Assembly: GCF_000971475.1 (NCBI RefSeq)
Contig: NZ_DF967520.1
Span: forward strand, 1-64,000
Length of the DNA stretch: 64,000 nt
DNA from: Sulfuricella sp. T08
GTDB taxonomy: Bacteria > Pseudomonadota > Gammaproteobacteria > Burkholderiales > Sulfuricellaceae
Reading direction: 5' to 3'
Part shown: piece by piece, positions 41,763 through 51,526 of the stretch
Layout of the letters: each line of letters opens with the position of its first letter
How positions within the stretch are numbered: position 1 is the stretch's first letter
Notes under the pieces: model-generated
Told to the model about the DNA's origin: nothing
The model's input: only the letters and a program-made list of their open reading frames with translations
Databases searched by the model: none
Program-made: the position numbers and the translations under genes

Positions 41763-44735
41763 TCATTTTTTCGGTGACTGGATTGTGCCCTTTATGGCGT
41801 TGACACCATCGAACACGTAAAGGAAGGTGGACGCAGGCGGCAGGCCGCGCTCGTCGGCACCGGTCTCGGCATTCAGGCTGAAGCGCCGGCCGAGTTTTGA
41901 TGGCGGTATTTCAAGCTTCTCGATCCGGACATTGTCGCTCAGCAGATTGTTCGCCTGTGGAGTGCCCGTCATCCGGTAGAGCGTGACGGATTTCGCTTCG
42001 CTGAACGGAAGTTCGACGTTGACAGGGGTGTAACCATCGTCGTCGCCAACAGGGTAATCCGGGACTTTGCGGGAGAGCATAAAAAGGCTGTAGCGATCGC
42101 CTTTGTGCGTTGCGTAGACCGCTGCCAGTGGGGCGTCCTTGATGGTCTGTCGGCGGCTGAATGCCTTGAGATCCGTGCTAGGGACGCTCAAGGTTTCGGT
42201 GCGCAGCATATCGCCGCTGGCCTCGTTGTTGAACAGGGCGAGCAGCTTCCAGGATGGGTAAGCCTGCCCGCCGTGATACCACTTTGCGTGCGACTTCCAT
42301 AGCATGCCGCTGTCAAATGTGAAGAAATTCTGCACGTCGAAGCCTCGGTAGGCACGGGCCAGGAATGAATCCAGCGTTGCCGTACCGGCCGCCAGGCTTT
42401 TCATGACTTGCTCCTGTGCGTTCGCCTGCTCTTCAGTAACCCGGGCATTGTTGAGGCCATTTAGTACATAGCCCGGGCCCGCTTCGTAGGTGCCCAGGTG
42501 CAACTTTCCCGCGCCTTTGGCCTTCAGGTCGAGCAGTTCTTTCGCATAAAGTTCTGCCACCGGAATGGCCAACTGGTTGACTTGGGCCAGAGTGTTGAAC
42601 AGGCCGGTGGCACCCAGCTTGGGAGGGTCTTCCGCCTCATCCCAGCCGCCGTTGTAGGCCGCGATGGTGAGAAAGTTCGACGAAGGGGAAGCTGAAGCCG
42701 CATCGTGGCTGTAGCCCATGTTGCCCGCCCATCCTCCCAGCATGAAGACGAATTTTCGGTCGAGGGCTGCCGGCAGCCAATAGGGGCTGCTCCGCATGAT
42801 GGCGCGTACGTGTTCCTGAAACAAGCCATAAACCTGCCCAGGGCTGTATATCTTCTTCGACGCGGCGTCGGTCATGGCGCTGAAAGTCCACGGCGCGAAG
42901 AGGCCGTTCCAGGTCTCGTTGCTTAATTCGAAATAGATATGGTCGAATTCTTCGGTCCATGGTTTGGCCTGTCCCTGGCTGTAGCGCTTGTAGGCCCATG
43001 GCTTGCTGGCGGGGGTATCGACTTTCGGGTTGAATGGGGCGGCCATGTACTCAATGAAAGCAAGCCACTCCTGGGGGCTCATGTGGAACTCGATTTGCAG
43101 CCAGGGCTGCACGCCGGCCTTGCGCATCATCATCAGGGTCTGAGGCAGCGTGTTTGATTTCCCTGTTCCGCTAATCACGCCGCCGCTGTTGGTGAGCTGC
43201 TCCATGTCGTAGGTGCGGGTGCCGGTCTTGATCAGGCCGTGAGTGCGCAGGGCGGAAATGCCTGATGACTTGATGGCTTCAAGTTCGTGCGGCAGCAGGT
43301 CCAGATAGGCTGTATCCGCCCGATAGACGCGAAAGTTGTCGACATAAAAGGTGGCCGGGCCGGTGAATTCAAGCTCCATCCTGTTGGGGGTTGATCCTCC
43401 TTGGGTCACGGTGGGGGTGAAGTGTGCGACGTATTTTTTCCAGTCGTGGCCGACATTGAAGACCATAGGCTTGATTTTTTGCGGAACCGTATCGTAAAAA
43501 CCGGTCAATTTGAATTGCACTGTGCCGCTGCCCTCCTGACGCATCCAGACCTCTACTGTATAGGGCTTCTTCTCCAGCACGTCGTACCAGAACTGGCCGG
43601 TGCCGCTATGGTTGTAGATGGTCAACGATTCCTTGGTGCCTGACGCGAGCTGCAGCTTGAGGCAGGTTTCGCCAGGTTCCTCGACCGGCGTATTGGCTGC
43701 GTGCGGAGCGAGCGACCATCCCTTGCCGGGAGTTTCATCGGGGAAGGTGTTGAGTAATTTTGGCAACAGGTTACTGTATTCAGGCCCCACTCCCCAGACC
43801 CGGTTGGAGAGATCGCGGTTGCGCGAGGGCGAATAATTTTTTTTGCTGACGATGACCATGTCGCCCGCTTTGATGTGTTGGACTGCCGATGCGGGCGTGC
43901 CGGTCAGTTGAAGGTAGTAACCGCTGTGCTGGTGCGGTGGGTAGTCGGAGCGATAGACAATATAGCCGGCCAGATCAGGAGAGTCGACCGGGTTCCATTC
44001 CAGTGTTAGCGCTCCGTTGCTGCCGAGTTTTCCTTTGAGAGCCCTCGGCGCGGGTGTCGGCTTCGGGCTGGAGAAAAGCGCCTTGGCTGGCTTGAAGGCG
44101 ACGAGCACATTTTGTGCCGCAGGGGCTGCGCCCAGTTTTTCCGGGCTATCGATTTCGAAGGCTGGGGCAGCAGGAGACAGGCTGCCGTACTTGTCGATTG
44201 CGCGGACGGTAAAGTAGTACTTGGCGCGCGGCCGGTTCCAGCTGGCCCAGCTGAAACTGAAGCGGGTGGTGCCAGGCGCGACGACCTGGCTGTCATCGAT
44301 GGCGCGGATCCAGCCGCTGGCGTGCGAGCCACCGGTCTTGACCCGGTCTTCGCGCACCATTCTGAAACGGCCATTCTCAATGCGGTAGATCTGTACCGTT
44401 GCCTGGTCAAGGAAACCCTCGCGCAGTGTGTCATAACGCGATATAGCAACAGGGTCGGCGATGATGCGATTGGGCGAATCCTCAAGCGCAATGAGTTTGT
44501 CGCGGAAGACAACGGGTTCGAAGCCAGCTCCCTCGTTAATCAGCGAGTTGCCGAAGCCGTTGATGGTGGCGGTAAATGGGAGCACGTTTTGGTTGACGAC
44601 ATCCGTCGTCACCCTGAAAACGGCGGGTTTCCTGATGGCATCGCCGGGCTGGTCCGCATGGACGGAACCAGTAAGAAGCGAGGCGATTGTAAAAACCCCG
44701 GCCAGCCACCCCTTCGTCTGATCAGCCACGGACAA
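41763..44735 (-). CDS. Large secreted glycoside-hydrolase-like protein
   Basis: A 990-residue protein with a signal peptide (WLAGVFTIASLLTGSVHA). Fibronectin-type-III-like repeats occur at about 150-190 and 230-290 (WNPVDSPDLAGYIVYRSDYP), then a carbohydrate-binding-like beta-sandwich (about 345-475; YTVEVWMRQEGSGTVQFKLT) and a (beta/alpha)8-like catalytic part. ELSNETWNG (603-611) carries the Asn-Glu pair of clan GH-A acid/base residues, and TYEAGPGY may hold the nucleophile. The family could not be fixed; a GH39/GH51-like glycosidase is likely. It lies opposite to the polymer genes and may trim or release the polymer. Confidence 0.65.
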   Translation of the reverse strand: MSVADQTKGWLAGVFTIASLLTGSVHADQPGDAIRKPAVFRVTTDVVNQNVLPFTATINGFGNSLINEGAGFEPVVFRDKLIALEDSPNRIIADPVAISRYDTLREGFLDQATVQIYRIENGRFRMVREDRVKTGGSHASGWIRAIDDSQVVAPGTTRFSFSWASWNRPRAKYYFTVRAIDKYGSLSPAAPAFEIDSPEKLGAAPAAQNVLVAFKPAKALFSSPKPTPAPRALKGKLGSNGALTLEWNPVDSPDLAGYIVYRSDYPPHQHSGYYLQLTGTPASAVQHIKAGDMVIVSKKNYSPSRNRDLSNRVWGVGPEYSNLLPKLLNTFPDETPGKGWSLAPHAANTPVEEPGETCLKLQLASGTKESLTIYNHSGTGQFWYDVLEKKPYTVEVWMRQEGSGTVQFKLTGFYDTVPQKIKPMVFNVGHDWKKYVAHFTPTVTQGGSTPNRMELEFTGPATFYVDNFRVYRADTAYLDLLPHELEAIKSSGISALRTHGLIKTGTRTYDMEQLTNSGGVISGTGKSNTLPQTLMMMRKAGVQPWLQIEFHMSPQEWLAFIEYMAAPFNPKVDTPASKPWAYKRYSQGQAKPWTEEFDHIYFELSNETWNGLFAPWTFSAMTDAASKKIYSPGQVYGLFQEHVRAIMRSSPYWLPAALDRKFVFMLGGWAGNMGYSHDAASASPSSNFLTIAAYNGGWDEAEDPPKLGATGLFNTLAQVNQLAIPVAELYAKELLDLKAKGAGKLHLGTYEAGPGYVLNGLNNARVTEEQANAQEQVMKSLAAGTATLDSFLARAYRGFDVQNFFTFDSGMLWKSHAKWYHGGQAYPSWKLLALFNNEASGDMLRTETLSVPSTDLKAFSRRQTIKDAPLAAVYATHKGDRYSLFMLSRKVPDYPVGDDDGYTPVNVELPFSEAKSVTLYRMTGTPQANNLLSDNVRIEKLEIPPSKLGRRFSLNAETGADERGLPPASTFLYVFDGVNAIKGTIQSPKK

Positions 44736-44855
44736 CCTCTACGCTATGAGATATCGAGCTAGATAATGCGGATAGGTGAATGAGAAGTTGAATCATGGGA
44801 ATACGTACTCTGGTTTAATTTGGTAGAAGGGGGTTGAAGTTGATCGTTCGTTTTA

Positions 44856-45923
44856 TCATCGAACGTGTTGATATCTGTCTTCCAATTCGTCGAGAACCAG
44901 GGCGAGTTCGCGCCCTGCCGCTGCATCTGACAAATAATCCTCAACATATTTTCGCCCCGCCAGACCTAAGTCTTTACGTCGCTGTTGGTCTTCCCACAGC
45001 GACCGGATGGCAAGTTTCATCGAATCATGATCGCCGGCAGGGACTAGCAAAGCTGTTTTCCCATCCTCGACATAATCTTCAGTGCCGATGGACTGTGTCG
45101 CAATAGTTGGACGCGCATACATCATGGATTCGATAAGCGTCACTTGCCCCGAGGCGGTGGTTGAATTATCTATCGGCACTACATTGATGCGTGCCTTCTG
45201 TGCCAGCTCGTGACATTGGGTGATGTTCAGGTTGTGATGGACTGTCACATTGCTCGGAATGTGCAAGCCTTCGAGAGCTTGGGCGCCAGCCACAACCACC
45301 GTGGGATAGGCGAGGTCAGCCATTACCTCGAAAAAAAGGCGGTAGTCGCGCCGCGCCGAACCCATGGAGAGTACGAAGGGGCGGGCCTCATCTTCTGCAA
45401 AGTTTATTGGCTCGACTGGACGTTGCAAGGGAACGAAGCGAAATCTATCGGGCGAAATATCCAACCAGTCGCTGTAAGAGGTTATTTCGCGCCTTGAATG
45501 GACGATAAAGCGGTCGACACTCTGCAAGGCAAAGCGGGCCAGTATCTTCTTGGCACCGCCATAGGTGCTGCCAAGGTTGAAAGTCCAAGCCAGCAACGGC
45601 GTTGCTCGGCGCGCAAGCCTTTTGTGCAGGCCGACGGTGAGTGCCAACTGAGGGAAAACGGTGATGATGCCGGTATTGTTGGAATATTGCCTGCTTGCTG
45701 ACCAAGTGGCAGCGCCATGCGAGTAATAGTCTTTCCACTGGGAAGTGTTAGTTTGCCGCCGCGAGCGGTCATGCTGATATGGGGCCGGTACTGGCTGAAA
45801 CGTGTGCCTTGTGCCTGGCACGAAAGGTGCCAGCCATGTGTCGGCGTCAGGTTTTTCGATAAAGGGGGCTGAAAGGAACCAGTGCATAATCTTTACCAAG
45901 GCATGATTTTTTAGAAGAAGCAT
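44856..45923 (-). CDS. Glycosyltransferase family 4 (GT-B fold)
   Basis: About 355 residues: MHWFLSAPFIEKPDADTWLA near the start, a C-terminal Rossmann domain with PFVLSMGSARRDYRLFFEVM, and ASGQVTLIESMMYARPTIAT with the E-x7-E type donor site, followed by GTEDYVEDGKTALLVPAGD. ATG 45923 is used; ATG 45887 and TTG 45947 are alternatives without a good ribosome-binding site. It is read in the same direction as the hydrolase and the polymerase. Confidence 0.8.
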   Translation of the reverse strand: MLLLKNHALVKIMHWFLSAPFIEKPDADTWLAPFVPGTRHTFQPVPAPYQHDRSRRQTNTSQWKDYYSHGAATWSASRQYSNNTGIITVFPQLALTVGLHKRLARRATPLLAWTFNLGSTYGGAKKILARFALQSVDRFIVHSRREITSYSDWLDISPDRFRFVPLQRPVEPINFAEDEARPFVLSMGSARRDYRLFFEVMADLAYPTVVVAGAQALEGLHIPSNVTVHHNLNITQCHELAQKARINVVPIDNSTTASGQVTLIESMMYARPTIATQSIGTEDYVEDGKTALLVPAGDHDSMKLAIRSLWEDQQRRKDLGLAGRKYVEDYLSDAAAGRELALVLDELEDRYQHVR

Positions 45924-46066
45924 GGATGACTGCCGATACCGAGCCAAGCATGGTTGTACCCCATCACTATCACGTCAAATGCGCCCATCAGGTCGGCGAG
46001 GACGATCGCGGTTAGGATTGAGCTTATCAACGTTTTGCTGATGAAATGCTCAATATTTCGTAACAT
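45911..46066 (-). CDS. Possible 51-residue membrane peptide
   Basis: ATG 46064-46066 with GAG ahead opens a frame encoding MLRNIEHFISKTLISSILTA, then IVLADLMGAFDVIVMGYNHA, ending at TAA 45911-45913 just inside the glycosyltransferase start. It is hydrophobic in the middle. The gap between the glycosyltransferase and the polymerase would otherwise hold nothing. No family is recognised. Confidence 0.25.
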   Translation of the reverse strand: MLRNIEHFISKTLISSILTAIVLADLMGAFDVIVMGYNHAWLGIGSHPCFF

Positions 46067-46159
46067 GTGTACTCTAAGTTTCTACCGCAACGCGAAACAT
46101 TCTTACACATAATGCCATTTGTAGCCACTTGATAAGTACATCGACTGCCCGCAACGCCT

Positions 46160-47653
46160 CTAACCTCCCGAACTGAGCACCCGTTTTCGTACCATTTGCG
46201 CATAAGCCACCCCCAACCCGGCAACGGACCAGTACATCATTGGAATGATTGTAATGCTGCTCACGGTAAATATCATTATTAGGATGGCCAGCAGTGTGGC
46301 CAATAATGTCCTGCCAAGCAAACGTTCCTCGCTATTCCTGTCGGGGATTGAGCGCATGGCTCGGTATATACCCTGGAGCGTCAGGATAAAGAAACCAACA
46401 AACAGCGTAAGCCCCACTAATCCTGTTTCCAGTGCGATTCCGATATAACTATTGACAATGTCGATGATGCCCTGGCCCTGACGCATGGCCTCCATCTCGG
46501 GTGTGTTGAGATAATTGACAGAGCCGAACCAGGGGTTGCGCTTGATCACGATTATTGCGTTAGTGATCAGGTCCTCGCGGTAGGTGATGTTTCCTTTTTC
46601 CGTCGATCCGATAAAGGGCAGCAAATTGATCACCTTCTCGCCGCCGGGTAGTATGGCGACCAAAGGCAACGCGAACATTGCCGCCAGCGCCAAGATCATC
46701 AGGCGGCGAATGGCATCACGACCGGTGGCGATGAAAACAACAAATAGCACGGCTGCACCTACCCAGGGGCCGCGTGACAAAGGAGCGATCAAGCCGGCAG
46801 CCAGCAACGCCATGCCGAGCCTGCGGACGAGCTTTTGCCGGATGGAGCGTTGCAGAAACAAGTAAAAGCCCATCCCTGTAACCATGAGATAACCCAATGC
46901 AATAGGTTGTCCTGTTGTGACCAACGCCCTGAGAATTCCATCCCGCATAAGGTAACCACCCACCCCCCCTAATCCAAGCACACCAAGAAGGGGTTGATAG
47001 AGTAGCCATTGCTTTGCGGCCTCAAAAGCCGCGAACAGTGCAACTACCATGATCGCCAGCACAAGGCTTAACAGGGCGTCGCGAAAGGCTTGCAGATTTT
47101 TCAGTGAGCGGCTGATGATAAAATAGGGGAGAAATACATCGATGAACAGGTAGAAGGTTTGTCGCAAGGTGTCCGTTACACTGGTTTCGCGCAGGTAGAG
47201 CAGGGCCGTTAGCAAGAGATAGGCGGCTAATACTTTGTCAGGCCCTGTCCTACCGAAGGAGAGAGTGCCGGTTCGTCGGATCAGGGCAAAAAATACGGGA
47301 AGCAGAATGAACAGTGCCAGTATCCTGGCGTGGGAAAGATCGAAGAAGTAGTTGATCAAGCCCATCCCGGGAATGGGGATGGTGGCTGCGGGTAGGGCGA
47401 ACAAGATGAAAAAATACAGTGCGGGTGGATTGGTTTCGCGTCGGTTTGCGTAAATCAACAGCAGTGTGGCGATAAGCGTATACACCCAAAAGCTGTGTGC
47501 CAGAAAGGCGGCAAGCGTTATTGAGAACCAAAGATTTCGTCTTCGAGTATAATCTCTGGCGGCTGTAATGGCGCATGCAGGCCGGTGTGCGAAAGCAAAG
47601 ACAGCCGTTGAAAGGACAAGAATAATAAATAATGCTCGGAGATGTTCTGGCAT
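46160..47653 (-). CDS. O-antigen ligase/polymerase-like protein (Wzy)
   Basis: About 497 residues with ten or more membrane spans. The periplasmic loop with GSTEKGNITYREDLITNAII and RNPWFGSVNYL is typical of Wzy_C/WaaL proteins; LSRGPWVGAAVLFVVFIATG is the conserved RG-x-W segment before it. It probably polymerises repeat units at the outer face of the inner membrane. I chose ATG 47653 over TTG 47686. It is the first gene of the minus-strand trio. Confidence 0.8.
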   Translation of the reverse strand: MPEHLRALFIILVLSTAVFAFAHRPACAITAARDYTRRRNLWFSITLAAFLAHSFWVYTLIATLLLIYANRRETNPPALYFFILFALPAATIPIPGMGLINYFFDLSHARILALFILLPVFFALIRRTGTLSFGRTGPDKVLAAYLLLTALLYLRETSVTDTLRQTFYLFIDVFLPYFIISRSLKNLQAFRDALLSLVLAIMVVALFAAFEAAKQWLLYQPLLGVLGLGGVGGYLMRDGILRALVTTGQPIALGYLMVTGMGFYLFLQRSIRQKLVRRLGMALLAAGLIAPLSRGPWVGAAVLFVVFIATGRDAIRRLMILALAAMFALPLVAILPGGEKVINLLPFIGSTEKGNITYREDLITNAIIVIKRNPWFGSVNYLNTPEMEAMRQGQGIIDIVNSYIGIALETGLVGLTLFVGFFILTLQGIYRAMRSIPDRNSEERLLGRTLLATLLAILIMIFTVSSITIIPMMYWSVAGLGVAYAQMVRKRVLSSGG

Positions 47654-47686
47654 GCTTGGTTTGTTATTGTGTGGTGTCGAGTTCAA

Positions 47687-47987
47687 TAAAAATCAATTAT
47701 ATTCCTTGCGAAAGTAATGCGCGAATCATTATCTTGACACAAAAGTGTGAGAGGATCGTTGCCGCGGTCATGTGATTTGCATAATTATCCATAAATCCAG
47801 CCACCCTGAGGCAGGTTCTGCTTCGGGCCGAGGATTTGGGACCCACCGCGTGGTTCTTATTGCTAAAGAGTTGCCGAGTTATGTGTAGGCTTGCCGGTTT
47901 GCTGCTGAAATGGCGCTATACGGCGGGCGTGATCGGCCAGATGAAAGTTCGGCTTGTTGAAAGGTTTTCTGTGTTCGCGTATCTCAG
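47687..47987. other. Divergent intergenic region between wzy-like and wzx-like genes
   Basis: This 300-nt gap separates divergent polymerase and flippase genes and should hold both promoters. TTGACA (about 47733-47738) is present on the plus strand without a convincing -10 at the right distance. A 41-codon frame (47881-48006) runs into the flippase start and is basic. No other structure stands out. Confidence 0.35.
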
Positions 47988-49355
47988 ATGGCAACGACAA
48001 CGATGACTCTTAGGAAGAGAGTCATTCGTGCAGGGGGGTGGACGGTAACCGGTTTTGTTACTTCTCAAGTCATTCGCCTGGGGGGTAACCTTGTTCTCAC
48101 TCGATTGCTTTTTCCCGAGGCGTTCGGGTTGATGGCGATTGTTTATGTTCTTATGGCGGGGCTGGCGCTATTTTCAGATCTCGGGATTAATCAGAGCATT
48201 ATTCAAAACCGGCGGGGAGATAGCCCGGAATTTCTGAATACTGCCTGGGTCGTGCAGATTTTAAGGGGGGTGTTGATTTGGGTGGCGATTTTACTTATTG
48301 CCTATAGTTTACCGGCGGTTGTCAGCATGAAATGGGTTCCTGCCGGGTCGGTGTATGCTGATCCACTATTGCCGTCAATACTGACGCTATTCTCATTTAC
48401 TTCGCTTATCCAAGGTTTCGAAAGCACCAAATTTGCGCTGGCACAGCGCATGGTTCAACTTAAGCGGGTTACTTTCATCGAATTATTCAGTCAGATTACG
48501 GCTCTTCTTGTGATGCTGATATGGGTTTGGCTGTACCCCAGTATATGGGCTCTTGTGGGCGGCGCTATTGTTTCTACTACAGTGCGTTGTGTAATGGGGC
48601 ATTTGTGGCTCCCTGGTCCGGCCAACAGATTCGGGTGGGATTCGCAGGCTTTCAAGGAGATATTTCATTTCGGGAAATGGATTTTTTTGCTCTCGCTTTT
48701 GGGCTTCTTGTTTCTGAATGGTGATCGACTGATTCTGGGTGGAATGCTGGATGCTACCTGGTTGGGAGTGTACTCGATTGCTTATCTCCTGAGTAATTCA
48801 GCAATGTCCTTATACTCATCTATTCTATCGCGTGTGTTGTTTCCAGCACTCAGTGAAGTTGTGCAAAATCGCCCTGAGAATTTGAGAAATGTTTATCAGC
48901 GTATCCGGATTATCTCGGATTTCAGTTTGTTTGGCGTCGCGGGATTTCTCTTGGTCGCTGGAGAAGGGGTAGTCAGCATACTATATGATGCTCGTTACCA
49001 TGGCGCCGGTAATATGCTAAGTATATTGGCGCTTAGCTTAATAGGAGCACGATACGCAGTAATTGAATTTCTATGGATGGCCAAAGGCCATATGCGATAT
49101 TTGATCGCATCCAATTTTATTCGTTTACTGGTTTTGTATGCTGCGTTGCCTTTGGGCTATCGGCTTGCAGGAATGGAGGGCGCTTTATATGGCATATCTC
49201 TTAGTTTTTACGCAGCCTGGCCTGTGGTGTTTTACTACAAGGCGCAACATGGGCTGTTAAACTGGTGGAGGGAATTTGCCGTGTTGCCGGTATTCTTGCT
49301 TGCTTTGGCAGTGGGGTGGTTGTTTATGCGGGTTTTAGTGACGTTATCAGGTTGA
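47988..49355 (+). CDS. Oligosaccharide flippase (Wzx-like)
   Basis: A 455-residue membrane protein of the polysaccharide transport/MATE-like family: RAGGWTVTGFVTSQVIRLGG NLVLTRLLFPEAFG at the start, twelve or so membrane spans, SDLGINQSIIQ and NGDRLILGGMLDATWLGVYS. It should flip lipid-linked repeat units. ATG 48003 is an alternative start. It opens the second plus-strand block of glycosyltransferase genes. Confidence 0.85.
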   Translation: MATTTMTLRKRVIRAGGWTVTGFVTSQVIRLGGNLVLTRLLFPEAFGLMAIVYVLMAGLALFSDLGINQSIIQNRRGDSPEFLNTAWVVQILRGVLIWVAILLIAYSLPAVVSMKWVPAGSVYADPLLPSILTLFSFTSLIQGFESTKFALAQRMVQLKRVTFIELFSQITALLVMLIWVWLYPSIWALVGGAIVSTTVRCVMGHLWLPGPANRFGWDSQAFKEIFHFGKWIFLLSLLGFLFLNGDRLILGGMLDATWLGVYSIAYLLSNSAMSLYSSILSRVLFPALSEVVQNRPENLRNVYQRIRIISDFSLFGVAGFLLVAGEGVVSILYDARYHGAGNMLSILALSLIGARYAVIEFLWMAKGHMRYLIASNFIRLLVLYAALPLGYRLAGMEGALYGISLSFYAAWPVVFYYKAQHGLLNWWREFAVLPVFLLALAVGWLFMRVLVTLSG

Positions 49356-49476
49356 TCAAAGATTAATTCATTTAATGAGGCTTGGTTTTATTCATTAACT
49401 CGTTCAAAATAAAATGTCGGCGTAATTCACGCGGTTGTGAATTGGCTGACTTAATGATTAAGAAACGGAGCGTAAG

Positions 49477-50406
49477 ATGTTTGTGCATCAGTTGTCGGAT
49501 GTTCAGAGCCAGACTATTGGTGATGGAACAAAAATTTGGCAATTCTGTGTTGTTCTGGAAGGTGCGAAGATCGGAAAAGACTGCAATATCTGCGCCCATG
49601 TTCTGATCGAAACAGAAGTGATTATAGGTGACCGTGTAACTGTCAAAAGTGGTGTGCAGCTTTGGGATGGGATAGAGGTCGAGGATGATGTCTTTATTGG
49701 CCCCAACGCCACGTTTACCAATGACCTGTTCCCTCGCAGCAAGCAATATCCCGAACGCTTTGAAAAAACTCTGATTGAGAAAGGGTCTTCAATCGGGGCG
49801 AATGCAACCATCCTGGCAGGAGTAAGAGTAGGGAAATATGCCATGGTTGGGGCGGGTGCTGTAGTCACCAAGGATGTTCCTCCATATGCTATCGTTGTCG
49901 GTAATCCTGCCCGCATCAAGGGCTATGCGGATTCACGAGTAGACACCAGTCTTAAACAGATTAAAGCTACGGGTGAGTATGGCAAGATTGAGGGCCCGCG
50001 AGTAAAAGGTGTTGGGGTATATAAACTGCCAATTATTGAAGACATGCGAGGTAGCCTGTCATTTGCCCAGGTTGAGCAATACCTGCCTTTTGAACCGAAA
50101 AGATATTTCCTTGTTTTCGATGTCAAGAGTAACGAAATTCGTGGGGAGCATGCGCACCGCAGACTTCACCAGTTTCTGGTATGTGTAAAAGGCTCTTGCT
50201 CGGTTGTCGTTGACGATGGCTGTAATCGTGAAGAGTATGAACTCAACACGCCCGGGATCGCTATTCATATTCCGCCTTTGGTGTGGGGGATTCAGTATAA
50301 ATATACTGCCGATGCCGTGTTGCTGGTACTTACATCAGAGAAGTACGATGCGGGTGAATATGTGCGAGATTATGATGAATTTTTAAAGCTGGTGAAAGAC
50401 AAATGA
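49477..50406 (+). CDS. Acetyltransferase-ketoisomerase fusion (FdtC/WxcM-FdtA type)
   Basis: A 309-residue fusion. Residues 1-150 are a left-handed beta-helix acetyltransferase with hexapeptide turns ([40 protein letters not shown]). Residues 175-305 are a cupin like FdtA/QdtA/WxcM C-terminus, with [20 protein letters not shown] and [18 protein letters not shown]. The cupin isomerises dTDP-4-keto-6-deoxyglucose to the 3-keto sugar and the first domain N-acetylates the product. The next gene is the matching aminotransferase. AACGGAG lies eight bases before the ATG. Confidence 0.88.
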   Translation: MFVHQLSDVQSQTIGDGTKIWQFCVVLEGAKIGKDCNICAHVLIETEVIIGDRVTVKSGVQLWDGIEVEDDVFIGPNATFTNDLFPRSKQYPERFEKTLIEKGSSIGANATILAGVRVGKYAMVGAGAVVTKDVPPYAIVVGNPARIKGYADSRVDTSLKQIKATGEYGKIEGPRVKGVGVYKLPIIEDMRGSLSFAQVEQYLPFEPKRYFLVFDVKSNEIRGEHAHRRLHQFLVCVKGSCSVVVDDGCNREEYELNTPGIAIHIPPLVWGIQYKYTADAVLLVLTSEKYDAGEYVRDYDEFLKLVKDK

Positions 50407-51518
50407 ACATCCCATTTCTTGATCTGAAATCGATCAACTTGCGTTCCGCTGATGCGTTTTCCGATGCGCTGACCCGGGTGCTGGACAGTGGTTGGTTGAT
50501 TCTCGGTAAGGAAACGGAAGCATTTGAATCCGAATTCTCAACGTACTGTGAAAGCGGACAATGCATAGGCGTAGGCAATGGCTTAGAGGCGTTGCATCTG
50601 ATTTTGCGCGGTATGGGGATTGGTGTAGGGGATGAGGTGATTGTTCCGTCCAATACCTATATCGCAACGTGGTTGGCGGTAAATTATGCAGGTGCAATCC
50701 CCGTTCCCGTTGAACCGGATGAACAGACTTACAATATTGATCCTGACCGTATTGAAGAAGCTATTACGCCACGAACTAAAGCCATTATTGTCGTCCATCT
50801 CTATGGTCAATGCGCTGATATGGATCCTATTATGGCAATTGCGGAAAAGCATGGCCTCAAGGTAGTCGAAGATGCTGCCCAGGCACATGGGGCTCTTTAT
50901 AAAGGTAGAAAGGCAGGTTCGCTCGGCGATGCCGCAGGATTCAGTTTCTATCCAGGGAAAAACCTGGGGGCGCTGGGGGATGGTGGAGCGGTTACTACCA
51001 GTGATACCAAGCTTGCGCAGAGCATCCGTATGCTCAGGAATTATGGTTCGGAAAAGAAATATCATAATTTAGCTAAAGGTTATAACAGTCGTTTAGATGA
51101 GCTACAGGCCGCATTTCTCAGTGCCAAGTTACAACTATTAGATAGTGACAATAGTCGACGGGCGGAAATTGCTGAACGATATAGTGAAGGGTTAAAGGGG
51201 ATTCCAGACTTGGTGTTGCCGCACGTTCCAGAGTGGAGTTCTCCTGCATGGCACCTGTATGTGGTGAGAAATTCTCAGCGCGGTGCATTGCAGGATTATT
51301 TGTCTAGCCAGGGTATAGGAACAGTAATTCACTATCCAATTCCTCCTCATCTGCAACCTGCTTATGCCGAGTTGGGTAAGAAGGAAGGCGACTTCCCAAT
51401 TGCAGAAATAATTCATCGTGAGGTGTTGAGTTTGCCTCTTGGGCCAACCATGAGTGATGAAGATGTAGAGAGTGTGATCCACAAGGTTGAGGTTTTACTT
51501 AATGGAAAATCCATCTAA
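50403..51518 (+). CDS. dTDP-3-keto-6-deoxyhexose aminotransferase (FdtB/QdtB type)
   Basis: A 371-residue DegT/DnrJ/EryC1 PLP enzyme: [54 protein letters not shown], and the PLP lysine in [20 protein letters not shown], with [17 protein letters not shown]. It overlaps the previous gene by 4 nt, so the transaminase and the isomerase/acetyltransferase are coupled. The product is dTDP-Fuc3NAc or dTDP-Qui3NAc; which one depends on the isomerase and is not decided by sequence alone. Confidence 0.88.
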   Translation: MNIPFLDLKSINLRSADAFSDALTRVLDSGWLILGKETEAFESEFSTYCESGQCIGVGNGLEALHLILRGMGIGVGDEVIVPSNTYIATWLAVNYAGAIPVPVEPDEQTYNIDPDRIEEAITPRTKAIIVVHLYGQCADMDPIMAIAEKHGLKVVEDAAQAHGALYKGRKAGSLGDAAGFSFYPGKNLGALGDGGAVTTSDTKLAQSIRMLRNYGSEKKYHNLAKGYNSRLDELQAAFLSAKLQLLDSDNSRRAEIAERYSEGLKGIPDLVLPHVPEWSSPAWHLYVVRNSQRGALQDYLSSQGIGTVIHYPIPPHLQPAYAELGKKEGDFPIAEIIHREVLSLPLGPTMSDEDVESVIHKVEVLLNGKSI

Positions 51519-51526
51519 GGATCTAG

